From: Bacteroidales bacterium
GTDB taxonomy: Bacteria > Bacteroidota > Bacteroidia > Bacteroidales > UBA932
DNA: 64,000 bases
NCBI GenBank assembly: GCA_022508605.1
Contig: JAFLUX010000003.1
Span: forward strand, 1 to 64,000
Reading direction: 5' to 3'
The notes below the pieces were generated by a model that was not told where the DNA came from, did not search any database, and saw nothing but the letters and a program-made list of their open reading frames with translations. This document shows positions 47,115 to 56,439 of the stretch, in pieces. Position numbers and translations under genes: made by a program. The stretch's first letter is position 1; the number at the start of each line of letters is the position of its first letter.

Positions 47115-48857
47115 TTACCAGCCGAGGACGGCTGCACGGCTTGCATAGGCCTCTGCCTCGGAGGCGCTGAGCTGCCTTGAGCAGGATGCCCTGGCGCCGA
47201 CGGACAGTGCATTGCCCGAGCCGTCGGTGCTGCCGAATTCGCGCCAGCCTGCCGTGGCCGTGGCCGCAGACGGGTTGGGGGAGGGGTTGGTGTACCAGCC
47301 GGATGCCGCTATCGCCGGAGACATGCTGCAATTGACATAGACGACATGGTCGTAACAGTCTGCCTGGCCAGCGGAGCGGCCGAGGTACACGCTGCCGTTC
47401 TTCACCGTCTCATCCGCGGTCAGTTTGCAGTTCAGGAACACGAATCCTTTGGCCCCGGCGGGCTGCACGCGGGCCTGGATGATGTATCCCGCCGCGCGGG
47501 AGCGTATCTCGCAGTCTTCGAACAGGCAGACTTCCGGATAGCCCCAGATGAAGTCCACATGCCCGGCTATCAGGGAATTGTGCACCCAAACCCGGCCTTT
47601 GGTGAGGAAGGTGTCCTGCCAGGACAGCAGGTTGCAGTCCTCTATCGCAAGGCTGCCGGAGGAGTTGAAATAAATCGTCTCCGCCTGCCCTTTCTCCTGA
47701 TTGAAAGTATTCTCTATGGTGAGGTTTTCTATGCGGAGATTGTCGCAGCTTTCAACGAGGGCGAGTCCGCGTCCGCCGGATTTGCCTACGGCAGAGCCTT
47801 TCGCCGGCCTTGACGTGGCGCTGCCTCCGCTGCCGGCGCAGTAGCTCTCGTTGTTGGGGTATGATATCACGGTAGAGCTGCGCGACGCGCCCTTTATGGT
47901 CACATTGTTTTTGTCCCGCAGGAAAAGCATTTCGTGGTATGTGCCCGCGGCTATTTCCACGGTCACCTCCGTGGCCTTGCCGAGAGACGAGGCATAGGTG
48001 AGCGCACCCTGCACGGTGCAGAAATCGGCGCTGCCGTCCTGGCTTACCCTCAGGGTGGAGGCGGTCGGAGCGGACTTTACGGTGAATGTCCATTCTCCGC
48101 TTGCCACAGCCTTCCCTGCGACGCTCTCATCTACCGTCACATAATAGGTCTTTCCGAACTCGAGCACATCATTGTGCAGTTTTATTTCAAGCGTGTTGCC
48201 CTTTATCCGCAGGGGAGTGTAATGCTCTATGCGGTAGCGGCTGCCTGAATGGATGGCATCCATGAATGTGCTGAATGACGATGCATCGGTAATCTGCTGC
48301 AGCGGAATCATGCATCCGTCCTCACGGATAGTTACGGAAGCGAGGTCGGCAAGATCTATCCTGTCCACTTCGCTTCCGTTCTCCGTAAAGACCCGTATCA
48401 TGCCGCTGTTCCCGAGTACGGGGGCGGAAGAGAAGTCCAGACGCAGCGGAGCGTCTATGCACTGCCCGTCCGCGATATCCGGTGCTGGGCTTTCCTCAGA
48501 CGGAGTTGTGAAGCTCAGGTTGCAGAAGTCGGATTTCACGTCGGCGTTCACGGCGCACACGCTGAATGCATAGGCCGTGGATGCCTTGAGTCCGCTGACG
48601 CTCACGCTCGTTGCGGTCTCGCTTCCGCGGGAGGCCTCACGTGAGCCTTCGAGCAGCTTCCAGTTGTAGGACGCTGCACCGTCCACCGCATCCCAGCGCA
48701 GGGTGGCGGAATGCGGATCCATGCTCACCACCGAAAGGTTCGCGGGGCTTTTCAGGCCGTCGTTCCCGGAGGGTTGCTCCGAGGGTGTCGGGGAGCAGGC
48801 GCACGAAAGGAGGGCCGCAAGGGCCAGAGCCTTCATCATCTGAGGAAAACTTTTCAT
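47115..48857 (-). CDS. Pectinesterase (CE8) lipoprotein with N-terminal FN3-like domain
   Basis: Lipobox AALLSCAC; AGTYHEMLFLRDKNNVTIKGASRSSTVI; WQDTFLTKGRVWVHNSLIAGHVDFIWGYPEVCLFEDCEI. Start set to MKSFPQMM at 48857, not 49520. Confidence 0.9.
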   Translation of the reverse strand: MKSFPQMMKALALAALLSCACSPTPSEQPSGNDGLKSPANLSVVSMDPHSATLRWDAVDGAASYNWKLLEGSREASRGSETATSVSVSGLKASTAYAFSVCAVNADVKSDFCNLSFTTPSEESPAPDIADGQCIDAPLRLDFSSAPVLGNSGMIRVFTENGSEVDRIDLADLASVTIREDGCMIPLQQITDASSFSTFMDAIHSGSRYRIEHYTPLRIKGNTLEIKLHNDVLEFGKTYYVTVDESVAGKAVASGEWTFTVKSAPTASTLRVSQDGSADFCTVQGALTYASSLGKATEVTVEIAAGTYHEMLFLRDKNNVTIKGASRSSTVISYPNNESYCAGSGGSATSRPAKGSAVGKSGGRGLALVESCDNLRIENLTIENTFNQEKGQAETIYFNSSGSLAIEDCNLLSWQDTFLTKGRVWVHNSLIAGHVDFIWGYPEVCLFEDCEIRSRAAGYIIQARVQPAGAKGFVFLNCKLTADETVKNGSVYLGRSAGQADCYDHVVYVNCSMSPAIAASGWYTNPSPNPSAATATAGWREFGSTDGSGNALSVGARASCSRQLSASEAEAYASRAAVLGW

Positions 48858-50308
48858 TATCGGAGTTCTACAGGTTTGTATTTGGGTACGAGACTCTTCA
48901 TTATGGTCCAGGCGATGAGGTATGCCAGGCCGCAGAAGCAGAACATGATGAAATAACCGGCCGGTTTGCCCTCGAAGCCGAGGAAATGGAACGCTGCACC
49001 CTGCCCTTCGGCATAGGTGAAGAGGTTGCCGGCAACCTTCTGGATAATCATCGAGCCTATGCCTCCCGCCATGGCGCCTATGCCTGTTATGGAGGCTATG
49101 GTGCTCTTGGGGAACATGTCTCCCACGGTGGAGAAGATGTTGGCGCTCCATGCCTGATGCCCTGCTCCGGCGATGCCTATGAGGATGGCCGGCCACCAGG
49201 GGCTCATGGCCCCGAGGGGTTGTGCAGCAAGGGCGACGAGGGGGAAGAATGCGAATATGAGCATCGCCAGCATGCGTCCGCTGTAGGGATGCATGCCCTT
49301 CTTGTCCACGAACAGCCGCGGCAGATAACCTCCGAAGATGGAAATGACCGTGACTATGGCATACAGGGTGAAAATGAGACCCTGTCCGAGAGGGGAAGAC
49401 GCAGGAGCGTTGAACTGGTCCTGAAAATATGCCGGTGCCCAGAACAGGAAGAACCACCATACGCCGTCGGTAAAGAACTTTCCGAATATGAAGCTCCAGG
49501 TCTGGCGGAACTTGAAGCACTGCATGAACGGGATGCTCTTTTCTTCGGAAGACACGGTCTTTTCGGCCGCCTCCGCCTCGTCGTCCTGATGCATGTAGGC
49601 CAGTTCGGCTTCGTTCACGTGCTTGCTCTTCTCCGGCTTGTCATACATGAACTGCCAGAAGAACATCCAGATGAATCCGAGGCCGCCAATGATGATGAAC
49701 GCCATTTCCCAGCCGAAATGTTTGGCAAGGGGCGGTATCAGCAGGGGAGCGGCCAAGGCGCCCACGGACGCTCCGGCATTGAAGATGGACGTGGCGAATG
49801 CACGGTCTTTCTTCGGGAAATACTCTGCCGTTGTCTTTATGGCGGCAGGGAAGTTGCCGGCCTCGCCGAGGGCGAGGATGCCTCTGCACATAAGGAACAG
49901 ATATACGCTCACCGTGGAGATGCTGAGAGCCATTTCGGACCCGGCCTTCACCGCACGCAGGGCCTGAACGGAGTCGACCCCGTTCACGAACCATGTGGTG
50001 GCGATGCCGCATCCGGCGTGCATCACGGCTCCGAGACTCCACACCCCTATGGCTATCAGATAGCCTTTCTTCGTGCCCATCCAGTCCACGAACTTGCCGG
50101 CGAACAGGCAGGCCACGGCATAGAAGATGGAAAAGAGCGAGGTGATGGTGCCGTAGTCGGCATCAGTCCAGTGAAATTCCGGGGCAATGAACTCCTTGTA
50201 TGTCAGGGAAAGCACCTGACGGTCGAGGTAATTCACGGTGGTGGCGACGAACAGCAGGCTGCAAATCCACCACCGCCAATTGGTCATCAGTTTTTTCTGT
50301 GTGCTCAT
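48857..50308 (-). CDS. MFS transporter, ACS/hexuronate (ExuT-like) family
   Basis: RWWICSLLFVATTVNYLDRQVLSLTYKEF; LALGEAGNFPAAIKTTAEYFPKKDRAFATSIFNAGASVGALAAPLL. Confidence 0.9.
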   Translation of the reverse strand: MSTQKKLMTNWRWWICSLLFVATTVNYLDRQVLSLTYKEFIAPEFHWTDADYGTITSLFSIFYAVACLFAGKFVDWMGTKKGYLIAIGVWSLGAVMHAGCGIATTWFVNGVDSVQALRAVKAGSEMALSISTVSVYLFLMCRGILALGEAGNFPAAIKTTAEYFPKKDRAFATSIFNAGASVGALAAPLLIPPLAKHFGWEMAFIIIGGLGFIWMFFWQFMYDKPEKSKHVNEAELAYMHQDDEAEAAEKTVSSEEKSIPFMQCFKFRQTWSFIFGKFFTDGVWWFFLFWAPAYFQDQFNAPASSPLGQGLIFTLYAIVTVISIFGGYLPRLFVDKKGMHPYSGRMLAMLIFAFFPLVALAAQPLGAMSPWWPAILIGIAGAGHQAWSANIFSTVGDMFPKSTIASITGIGAMAGGIGSMIIQKVAGNLFTYAEGQGAAFHFLGFEGKPAGYFIMFCFCGLAYLIAWTIMKSLVPKYKPVELR

Positions 50309-50318
50309 AAGCGTGCTT

Positions 50319-51758
50319 CTATAAGATGCTTTGTACCGCACTTCTCATGCCCTCTGCCTGTATCTTCCGGAGCGCTCCGGCAAGGCTGACAGTGAGTCCG
50401 GGAACCGCGTTGAGATCTTCTCCCCAGATAAATTCGGCACCGAGCACGCCTTTGGCGACATGGTCGGCCTCGCCATTTGCCCAAAGCTCCCTGAGAAGCT
50501 CGACAATCTTGGCATCGTCGTTGGGGACGATTTCGTCCTCGCCTCTTTTGCCGCCCTTGTAGTATGTGACTATGGCGGCAAGTCCGAGCACCAGTCCGGC
50601 GGGCAGTTCGCCCTTGCGCTCAAGATAGGTCTTCAGGCCGGGGAGGTCGCGGGTCTTGAACTTCGGGAAGGAGTTGAGCATGATGGAGGTCACGAAGTGC
50701 TTGACGAAAGGATTGCGGAAGCGCTCCATGACGTCGGATGCGAATTTCTCCAGCTCCTCCGCCGGCAGATTGAGGGTGGGAAGAAGCTCTTCGAACATCA
50801 CCTTGTGCACATATTTGCCTATCAGAGGGTCTTCGCAGCATTCCTTCACGGTGTCCAGTCCGCTGAGATAGCCGACGGGGCTGAGCACAGTATGCGGGCC
50901 GTTCAGAAGTGTGACCTTGCGCTCGTGGTAGGGTGCCTCCGATGGCACGAAAAGCACGTTCAGTCCGGCCTTGTCGGCAGGGAACTCTTCGGCCACTTCC
51001 TTCGGCGCCTCGATTACCCAGAGGTGGAAGATTTCCGCCTTGTCGAGGAGGTGGTCGTCATATCCTGCGCGTTCGCAAAGCTCTGCGGCGGTCTCGCGCG
51101 GATATCCGGGCACGATGCGGTCTACCAGCGTGCTGTATACTCCGCAGCATTCCTCGAACCAGGTCTTGAATCCTTCTCCGAGCTGCCACAGTTCGATGTA
51201 CTGGCGTATGCATTCTTTCAGATGTTTGCCGTTCTCGAATATGAGTTCGCAGGGGAAGATGATGAGGCCCTTTGTCTTGTCGCCGCCGAAATGGCGGAAA
51301 CGGTTGTAAAGCAGCTGGGTGAGCTTGCCGGGATAGGACGATGCCGGCTTGTCGTCGAGCTTGCAGGCGGGGTCGAAAGCTATTCCGGCCTCGGTGGTGT
51401 TTGAAATCACGAAACGGATTTCAGGCTGCTGCGCGAGGGCAAGATAGTCTTCGAACTGCGTGTATGGATTCAGTCCGCGGGAGATGACGTCTATGAGGTC
51501 GACGCTGTCCACGGGTTCTCCGTTCTGCAGACCCTGAAGATTGAGGTGATACAGGCCGTCCTGCTCGTTGAGCCAGTCCACCATGCCCTTTTCTATGGGC
51601 TGCACTACGACTACCGAGCCGTTGAAGTCGGTCTTCTGGTTGGTCTTCCAGATTATCCATTCGATGAATGCCCTCAGGAAGTTGCCTTCTCCGAACTGTA
51701 TGACCTTTTCGGTGTAGCGCTTTGCCTGGGGCGCAGAGGTTCTGTTTAATCTTTCCAT
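50319..51758 (-). CDS. uxaB: Tagaturonate reductase
   Basis: VIQFGEGNFLRAFIEWIIWKTNQKTDFNGSVVVVQPIEKG, SNTTEAGI, LNGPHTVLSPVGYL. Confidence 0.92.
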   Translation of the reverse strand: MERLNRTSAPQAKRYTEKVIQFGEGNFLRAFIEWIIWKTNQKTDFNGSVVVVQPIEKGMVDWLNEQDGLYHLNLQGLQNGEPVDSVDLIDVISRGLNPYTQFEDYLALAQQPEIRFVISNTTEAGIAFDPACKLDDKPASSYPGKLTQLLYNRFRHFGGDKTKGLIIFPCELIFENGKHLKECIRQYIELWQLGEGFKTWFEECCGVYSTLVDRIVPGYPRETAAELCERAGYDDHLLDKAEIFHLWVIEAPKEVAEEFPADKAGLNVLFVPSEAPYHERKVTLLNGPHTVLSPVGYLSGLDTVKECCEDPLIGKYVHKVMFEELLPTLNLPAEELEKFASDVMERFRNPFVKHFVTSIMLNSFPKFKTRDLPGLKTYLERKGELPAGLVLGLAAIVTYYKGGKRGEDEIVPNDDAKIVELLRELWANGEADHVAKGVLGAEFIWGEDLNAVPGLTVSLAGALRKIQAEGMRSAVQSIL

Positions 51759-51764
51759 AGTGTA

Positions 51765-54491
51765 TTAAAAATTGATTAGTTCTCCGTTTACGGTGAAGTT
51801 GCTGAATACGGCGGTGGACTGTTTTGAATTATCACCGCTGTTTGCCGCCACGCCCAGCTTGATGGTGTCGGAGAGGGTCGTGAATTCTTTTGAAGACACG
51901 CTTCCGAAGTTCTCGCCGCCGTCGAGCGAATAACTCAACTTCACTTTGTTGCCTTCACGCACCATCTTCAATACAGTGGTGCCGTTTCCGGACGGTGCTC
52001 CCAAGGTGAACCCGGACTTCGCCTTGCCGGCTTCGAGACGGGCGTTGCCGTATTTGTTGCCGACTATTGCAAAAGGCAGGTCGTTGGCACTCGCGGAGGC
52101 GCTGCCGTCGATTATAATGATGCCGGCCACTGCCTGATTGCTGTCTTTTGTGGGGTCGTATGAGACGAGTTGCACGGTGGCCGTGAAGTCGCCGGTAAAT
52201 TCGCGGTACACGGCTCCGAAGGCCTGCGCCCCGCTTTCCCACTTGCCGGAAGAGGCTATGGTGAGCCTTTCTCCGCTGACGGCATACAATGCCGATGCCG
52301 CTCCGTTATTTACCCAGTACCAGCCTTCTGAGAGACCTGCGGCAGGTTGGTCGGGGGTATCGGGATCGTCCGTTTCGCCTGTCCCGGGGTTGTCGTTATC
52401 GTCGCCGTCGCTTCCGTTGAAGTCCGTGATGCCTCCGTTGTTCACTGCCACGGGAGCCGAAGTCCATCCCAATTTGCCGTATCCGGCATTGGCGCTGACA
52501 AGTTCGGGAACTTTCTCCGCGGGCGTCGCCACATAGTTGTAGCCCGGCTGGAAATCCGTATAGGTGAGAGGCGTGGCAAGGGTCGCACCGCCGTATGACG
52601 TGTATTTCACGTTTGTCAGAGGATATGGATCACGGGCCTTCGCCGGGCGGTTGTAGTAGACATTCTCCGTTGCATAGAGATAGCCGGCCACGCTGCCCTG
52701 CAGGTTGGACACGTCGCCCTCCTTTGCCGGATAAGTGCAGATGTCGGTAGGCAGCTGCACTCCGTCGAAACAGTTGTATTCCACCAGTACCTTCGCTCCG
52801 TAGGCGGAACCTGCCCCATAGGTGGTGCAGCCGTCATAGAAGTTGTTGTAGACATGTGCCCAGCCGTAGCGCACGCGCGGGTGGCGGGAACTGGAGTTGT
52901 CGAACCAGTTGTGGTGGAATGTCACGGTGATTTGCGTGTCGGAGGTCTGGCTGTTGGAATGGCCCACAAGGCAGCTCTTCTGCGTCTTGATGAACCTGTT
53001 CCAGCTGACCGTCACGTTCTTCGAGCCGTGCGTGATGTCGCAGGAGCCGTCTTCGTAGTCCTTGGTCTGGTTGAGGGACGTGAAAGTGCAGTGGTCCACC
53101 CACACGCCGTCGCATTCCTGCATCGACACCGCATCGGCGCCGTTGTTGGCCTTGGGCTGCTGGAAATTGATGTTCCGTATTATGATGTTGGAAGACCTCA
53201 CGCAGAAGATTCCTATGCGGTCCATGACGAAGTCGTCGGTGCCGTAGAAGCTGAGGTTGGACACATCCTTTACGTCGAACCATGGATGGGCATCGCTGAA
53301 ATCGCGGCCGTCTTCAGGACCGAAAGTGCCGCTGAGCCAGATAATCACAGGGCTGTGATCGCCTTTCCTTTCTGTCTTGGTGCGCTCCAGCAGCCAGGTC
53401 TGGAGGGCCTTGCCGTTGTTGAAATGCAGCACATTGACTGCGGATGCTCCCTCGCCTCCCGTCACTCCGGCGGCCTCGGCGAATCCGTACAGCTTGTCCG
53501 TTTCCACTTCGCCCTCTGCCGGAGGGTTGGTGCATTCGAGCTCGGCAGCTCCGCCGGGATTGACCTCGCTGCCGTCCTCGCTGATGTTCTCATCAGTTAT
53601 GGTGAATGTCAACGTGTTGATTTTCCCGGGGACGAAAGCGATGCTCTGCTTCAGTCCGACCGAACGGAAGATGCTCAGATCTTCATCGTCAGTGATTACG
53701 GAAGCGCTGAGCGAGGAGCCGGCATCGAGCGTCGTGGGATTCAGGACTATGTAGGCTCCCTTGCCCGCATCGAAGGTCCAGTCGTCCCCGGCGTAGCTCA
53801 CGCCGACTTCGTAAAAGCTGTTCTTGCTCTCCCAGCCGACGATGGACGCATTGGTGATGTCCACCTGCACACGGCCGCTGAGAAGTCCCGATGAGGATTT
53901 CAGGGTAAAGCCCTTGATGGCCTTGCCTGACAGCTTGCCTCCCGTGGTGGCGTCTTCAAAGACCACTTTTGCAACGGCCATGAGGCGGTTGAAGTGCAGG
54001 GTTCCGGTCTCCGTGATTACACCGCCCGCGATGGTGATGTCGGCGGGGTCGGAGACGAGCAGGTCTGCGGCCGGGTCGAACGAATCGAGGTTCGGAATGT
54101 TCTGCACGGAGGGCAGCATGAATTTGAAAGTCGATCCGCTGCGTCCGTCCCTCATGTCCTTGGGGTAGTAGGCATGGATGACGTGATTGCCGTCTTCAAG
54201 CTCGGCCTTGCCGGTAAAAATGCCGGTGGTGCCGTCCTGGGCCGTGTTGGTCAGGGACTTGTTGGCGGAATAGTCGCCGTCCTTGAGATAGGTGAATCCG
54301 CAGATATCGCCCGCGTGCCACTTCGGAATCCACCCTCCGGCGGTTTCCTCTATGAAAGTGCGTGTCTGGGGCTGTTCAGCGGAGAAAGTGAGTAAGACTT
54401 CGCCCTCGCGGAGCCTTTCCGCAGACTCCTTGGGCTGGCAGGCTGCTACCACGGCAGCGGCGCACAAAACTGATAAAACTGTTTTTTTCAT
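51765..54491 (-). CDS. Pectate lyase (PL1) lipoprotein with N-terminal fimbrillin-like and C-terminal beta-sandwich-like domains
   Basis: Lipobox VVAAC; fimbrillin-like N-terminus (TRTFIEETAGGWIPKWHAGDICGF..); VWVDHCTF, WFDNSSSRHPRVRYGWAHVYNNFYDG of PL1; C-terminal LamG/DUF1349-like region. Confidence 0.88.
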   Translation of the reverse strand: MKKTVLSVLCAAAVVAACQPKESAERLREGEVLLTFSAEQPQTRTFIEETAGGWIPKWHAGDICGFTYLKDGDYSANKSLTNTAQDGTTGIFTGKAELEDGNHVIHAYYPKDMRDGRSGSTFKFMLPSVQNIPNLDSFDPAADLLVSDPADITIAGGVITETGTLHFNRLMAVAKVVFEDATTGGKLSGKAIKGFTLKSSSGLLSGRVQVDITNASIVGWESKNSFYEVGVSYAGDDWTFDAGKGAYIVLNPTTLDAGSSLSASVITDDEDLSIFRSVGLKQSIAFVPGKINTLTFTITDENISEDGSEVNPGGAAELECTNPPAEGEVETDKLYGFAEAAGVTGGEGASAVNVLHFNNGKALQTWLLERTKTERKGDHSPVIIWLSGTFGPEDGRDFSDAHPWFDVKDVSNLSFYGTDDFVMDRIGIFCVRSSNIIIRNINFQQPKANNGADAVSMQECDGVWVDHCTFTSLNQTKDYEDGSCDITHGSKNVTVSWNRFIKTQKSCLVGHSNSQTSDTQITVTFHHNWFDNSSSRHPRVRYGWAHVYNNFYDGCTTYGAGSAYGAKVLVEYNCFDGVQLPTDICTYPAKEGDVSNLQGSVAGYLYATENVYYNRPAKARDPYPLTNVKYTSYGGATLATPLTYTDFQPGYNYVATPAEKVPELVSANAGYGKLGWTSAPVAVNNGGITDFNGSDGDDNDNPGTGETDDPDTPDQPAAGLSEGWYWVNNGAASALYAVSGERLTIASSGKWESGAQAFGAVYREFTGDFTATVQLVSYDPTKDSNQAVAGIIIIDGSASASANDLPFAIVGNKYGNARLEAGKAKSGFTLGAPSGNGTTVLKMVREGNKVKLSYSLDGGENFGSVSSKEFTTLSDTIKLGVAANSGDNSKQSTAVFSNFTVNGELINF

Positions 54492-54503
54492 CGCTTCCGG
54501 GTT

Positions 54504-54641
54504 TTACAAAATAAAATCGTCTCCGGGCAGGAGCATGTCTCCCGCTCCGTCATCCGTAAAAGCGCTTCCTGCAAGTATCACGCTCTCGCTGAGATAATCG
54601 CCGGTTTCGCACTTCGGAGAAACATATTTTACAGTGTTCAT
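54504..54641 (-). CDS. Unannotated 45-aa small ORF, Y-x2-P-x13-LAGS type
   Basis: MNTVKYVSPKCETGDYLSESVILAGSAFTDDGAGDMLLPGDDFIL*; ends 12 nt before the fimbrillin-PL1 gene; shares motif and spacing with 56276..56416. Confidence 0.65.
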   Translation of the reverse strand: MNTVKYVSPKCETGDYLSESVILAGSAFTDDGAGDMLLPGDDFIL

Positions 54642-54665
54642 GGGACTTGGATATTAAAATTTGGA

Positions 54666-54692
54666 GGTAGCCGGGCGGTCAGGCCCGACTAC
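54666..54692 (-). terminator. Terminator-like hairpin between the fimbrillin/BACON gene and the small ORF
   Basis: GGTAGTCGGGC-CTGACC-GCCCGGCTACC (one mismatch) on the minus strand; weak T-run (TCCAAATTTT). Confidence 0.5.
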
Positions 54693-54701
54693 CCTGAAAA
54701 A

Positions 54702-56258
54702 TTAGTTGGAGTGATACTCTATCTTGTAGAAGCGTAGTGCGTTTCCGGTGGAGTAGATAAGCACTTCACCGGCCTCCACATTGAAGCTGACTACGGACGG
54801 TTCGGCAGCAGATGCTGTGCCTCCGGGCAGGGATGTCTCTGTGTTGTTCTGATTAACCGTAACCATGCGGGTGAGGTCTTCGCTGTCTCCGGTATTGGAA
54901 GCGGTGACGGTGAGCGTACCTGCGGCAGGTGCTTCGAACTTTGCATAACGCTCTTTCGTGCTGCCTTTCCCTCCCCATTGGATGTAGTATGTGCTTCCTG
55001 AGACGTTGTATTTGAGAGTGTTGTTTCCAACGATATAAAGTCCGTTATGGTCGAAACTGACATTCTCATTGGTATTGATTTTTTCGAACGTCTCTTCAAA
55101 TACTGCAACCCATTCAGGATCGCTGAAATCCCATACCCAGTCTATGCTGGCTCCCGGTGCGCGCTGGCTTACAGTAATGGTGGAGGCTTCAGCTCCGGAA
55201 AGCCCGAGCTTAATCCATCCTTCGCGGCTCGCTTCGGTAGTGTTCTCGGAGATGCTGTACGTGACGGTGCCGTCCGCTACGGATGCTTCCGTGACCACCG
55301 TGCCGTCGAACGATACCTGAATATCGCCGTCGGTGCAGTTCTTCGTGGTATAGGCATTCTCAATCGTGAGGCCGGATGCGGCTTCGGGAGCGATGGCATT
55401 CACCGTGGTCGTGGTCACATTGAGGACCGGGTTCGGGTCGTATGTGATGTTCGGGGTTCCGAGGTTGTAGACAGTTCCGATGGAGAGTTTCGCTTTTTTC
55501 TCCGTCGAAAGGGACTCTTTTATCGTTCCCTCCTCATCGAATGTGTATTCGAGGGTAAGGGTGTTCACATTGCTGTCTTTCACCGGCACGGGAATGTAAT
55601 ATGTCGCACCGTTCTCGAAAGTGCCGGAAGAGGGTTTCAGTGTAATGTCGGGCTGGGCGCTTTCTATGGCTGAGAAACTGCCGTCGAGGTTGAATACGGG
55701 GCGGCCCTGGAAGCGAGTGTTGCTGCTCGACAGCTTTATGGAATACACCCCGTCTGTTCCGACGGTGAGCTTGAAATAAGCCATTCCGTGGCGGAATGTT
55801 ATCTGACTGTCGGAAACGACCCCGGTAAGAACGGCAAAGTTCGGATCGTAACTGTCTTTGACTGCTGTCTGGACAGCTCCGAGGTTTTTGTCAATCTCTA
55901 TCTTGCCGCTGGCAAGCGATGCCGGGCGCACTCCGACTGCGGGATAGACGGCATAGAAAGTGTCAGATGCGTCGAGCGGATCTATTTCTCCCTCGAACAC
56001 GGCCGTAGATTCTCCGGCTCCTGATGTGAGTGTGAATGTGTAGGGGGCGGATGTCTGTTCGCCGAACACGGCGATTGCGTCTCCGCTCTGCCATACGATG
56101 CTGACTCCGTCTCCGCCGAGTTCCGTCCTGGTGTCCGCAGGGGCCGATACGTTCAGGGTCATCTTAATACTGCTGTCGGTCTTAGGTGCCGACTCCTTGT
56201 TGCATGCAGTTGCGAACAGTGCGCAGACTGCGAGTGAAATTGTAAAAATCCTTTTCAT
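54702..56258 (-). CDS. Fimbrillin-like/BACON lipoprotein with C-terminal WDFS..ALRFYKIEY module
   Basis: Lipobox ALFATAC; TRTELGGDGVSIVWQSGDAIAVFG; BACON-like CTDGDIQVSFDGT...REGWIKLGLSGAEASTITVSQRAPG; C-terminal module shared with 59414..62743. Confidence 0.8.
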   Translation of the reverse strand: MKRIFTISLAVCALFATACNKESAPKTDSSIKMTLNVSAPADTRTELGGDGVSIVWQSGDAIAVFGEQTSAPYTFTLTSGAGESTAVFEGEIDPLDASDTFYAVYPAVGVRPASLASGKIEIDKNLGAVQTAVKDSYDPNFAVLTGVVSDSQITFRHGMAYFKLTVGTDGVYSIKLSSSNTRFQGRPVFNLDGSFSAIESAQPDITLKPSSGTFENGATYYIPVPVKDSNVNTLTLEYTFDEEGTIKESLSTEKKAKLSIGTVYNLGTPNITYDPNPVLNVTTTTVNAIAPEAASGLTIENAYTTKNCTDGDIQVSFDGTVVTEASVADGTVTYSISENTTEASREGWIKLGLSGAEASTITVSQRAPGASIDWVWDFSDPEWVAVFEETFEKINTNENVSFDHNGLYIVGNNTLKYNVSGSTYYIQWGGKGSTKERYAKFEAPAAGTLTVTASNTGDSEDLTRMVTVNQNNTETSLPGGTASAAEPSVVSFNVEAGEVLIYSTGNALRFYKIEYHSN

Positions 56259-56275
56259 TTTCTGCCCTCCTTAGA

Positions 56276-56416
56276 TTACCAGATGTCAGCCCAATCCTCT
56301 TCTTCGAGCTGGGGAATGCCATTGCCTTCTAAACTTCCGGCAAGGAAACAATCGGAATTAAGCACCTCGAACACTTTTGTGTCGGGTGCAGTGTAGTGTA
56401 GTGTAATGTAATGCAT
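56276..56416 (-). CDS. Unannotated 46-aa small ORF, Y-x2-P-x13-LAGS type
   Basis: MHYITLHYTAPDTKVFEVLNSDCFLAGSLEGNGIPQLEEEDWADIW*; ends 17 nt before the fimbrillin/BACON gene. Confidence 0.65.
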   Translation of the reverse strand: MHYITLHYTAPDTKVFEVLNSDCFLAGSLEGNGIPQLEEEDWADIW

Positions 56417-56439
56417 AACTATGTACTGTTATTGTTTGG

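Noticed and set aside
48858-49520. N-terminal extension of the 801-aa CE8 ORF
   Set aside because: Antisense-free but out-of-frame translation of the MFS gene; a lipoprotein start exists at 48857.
48611-50389. 592-aa plus-strand ORF over CE8/MFS
   Set aside because: Low-complexity shadow ORF across two minus-strand genes.
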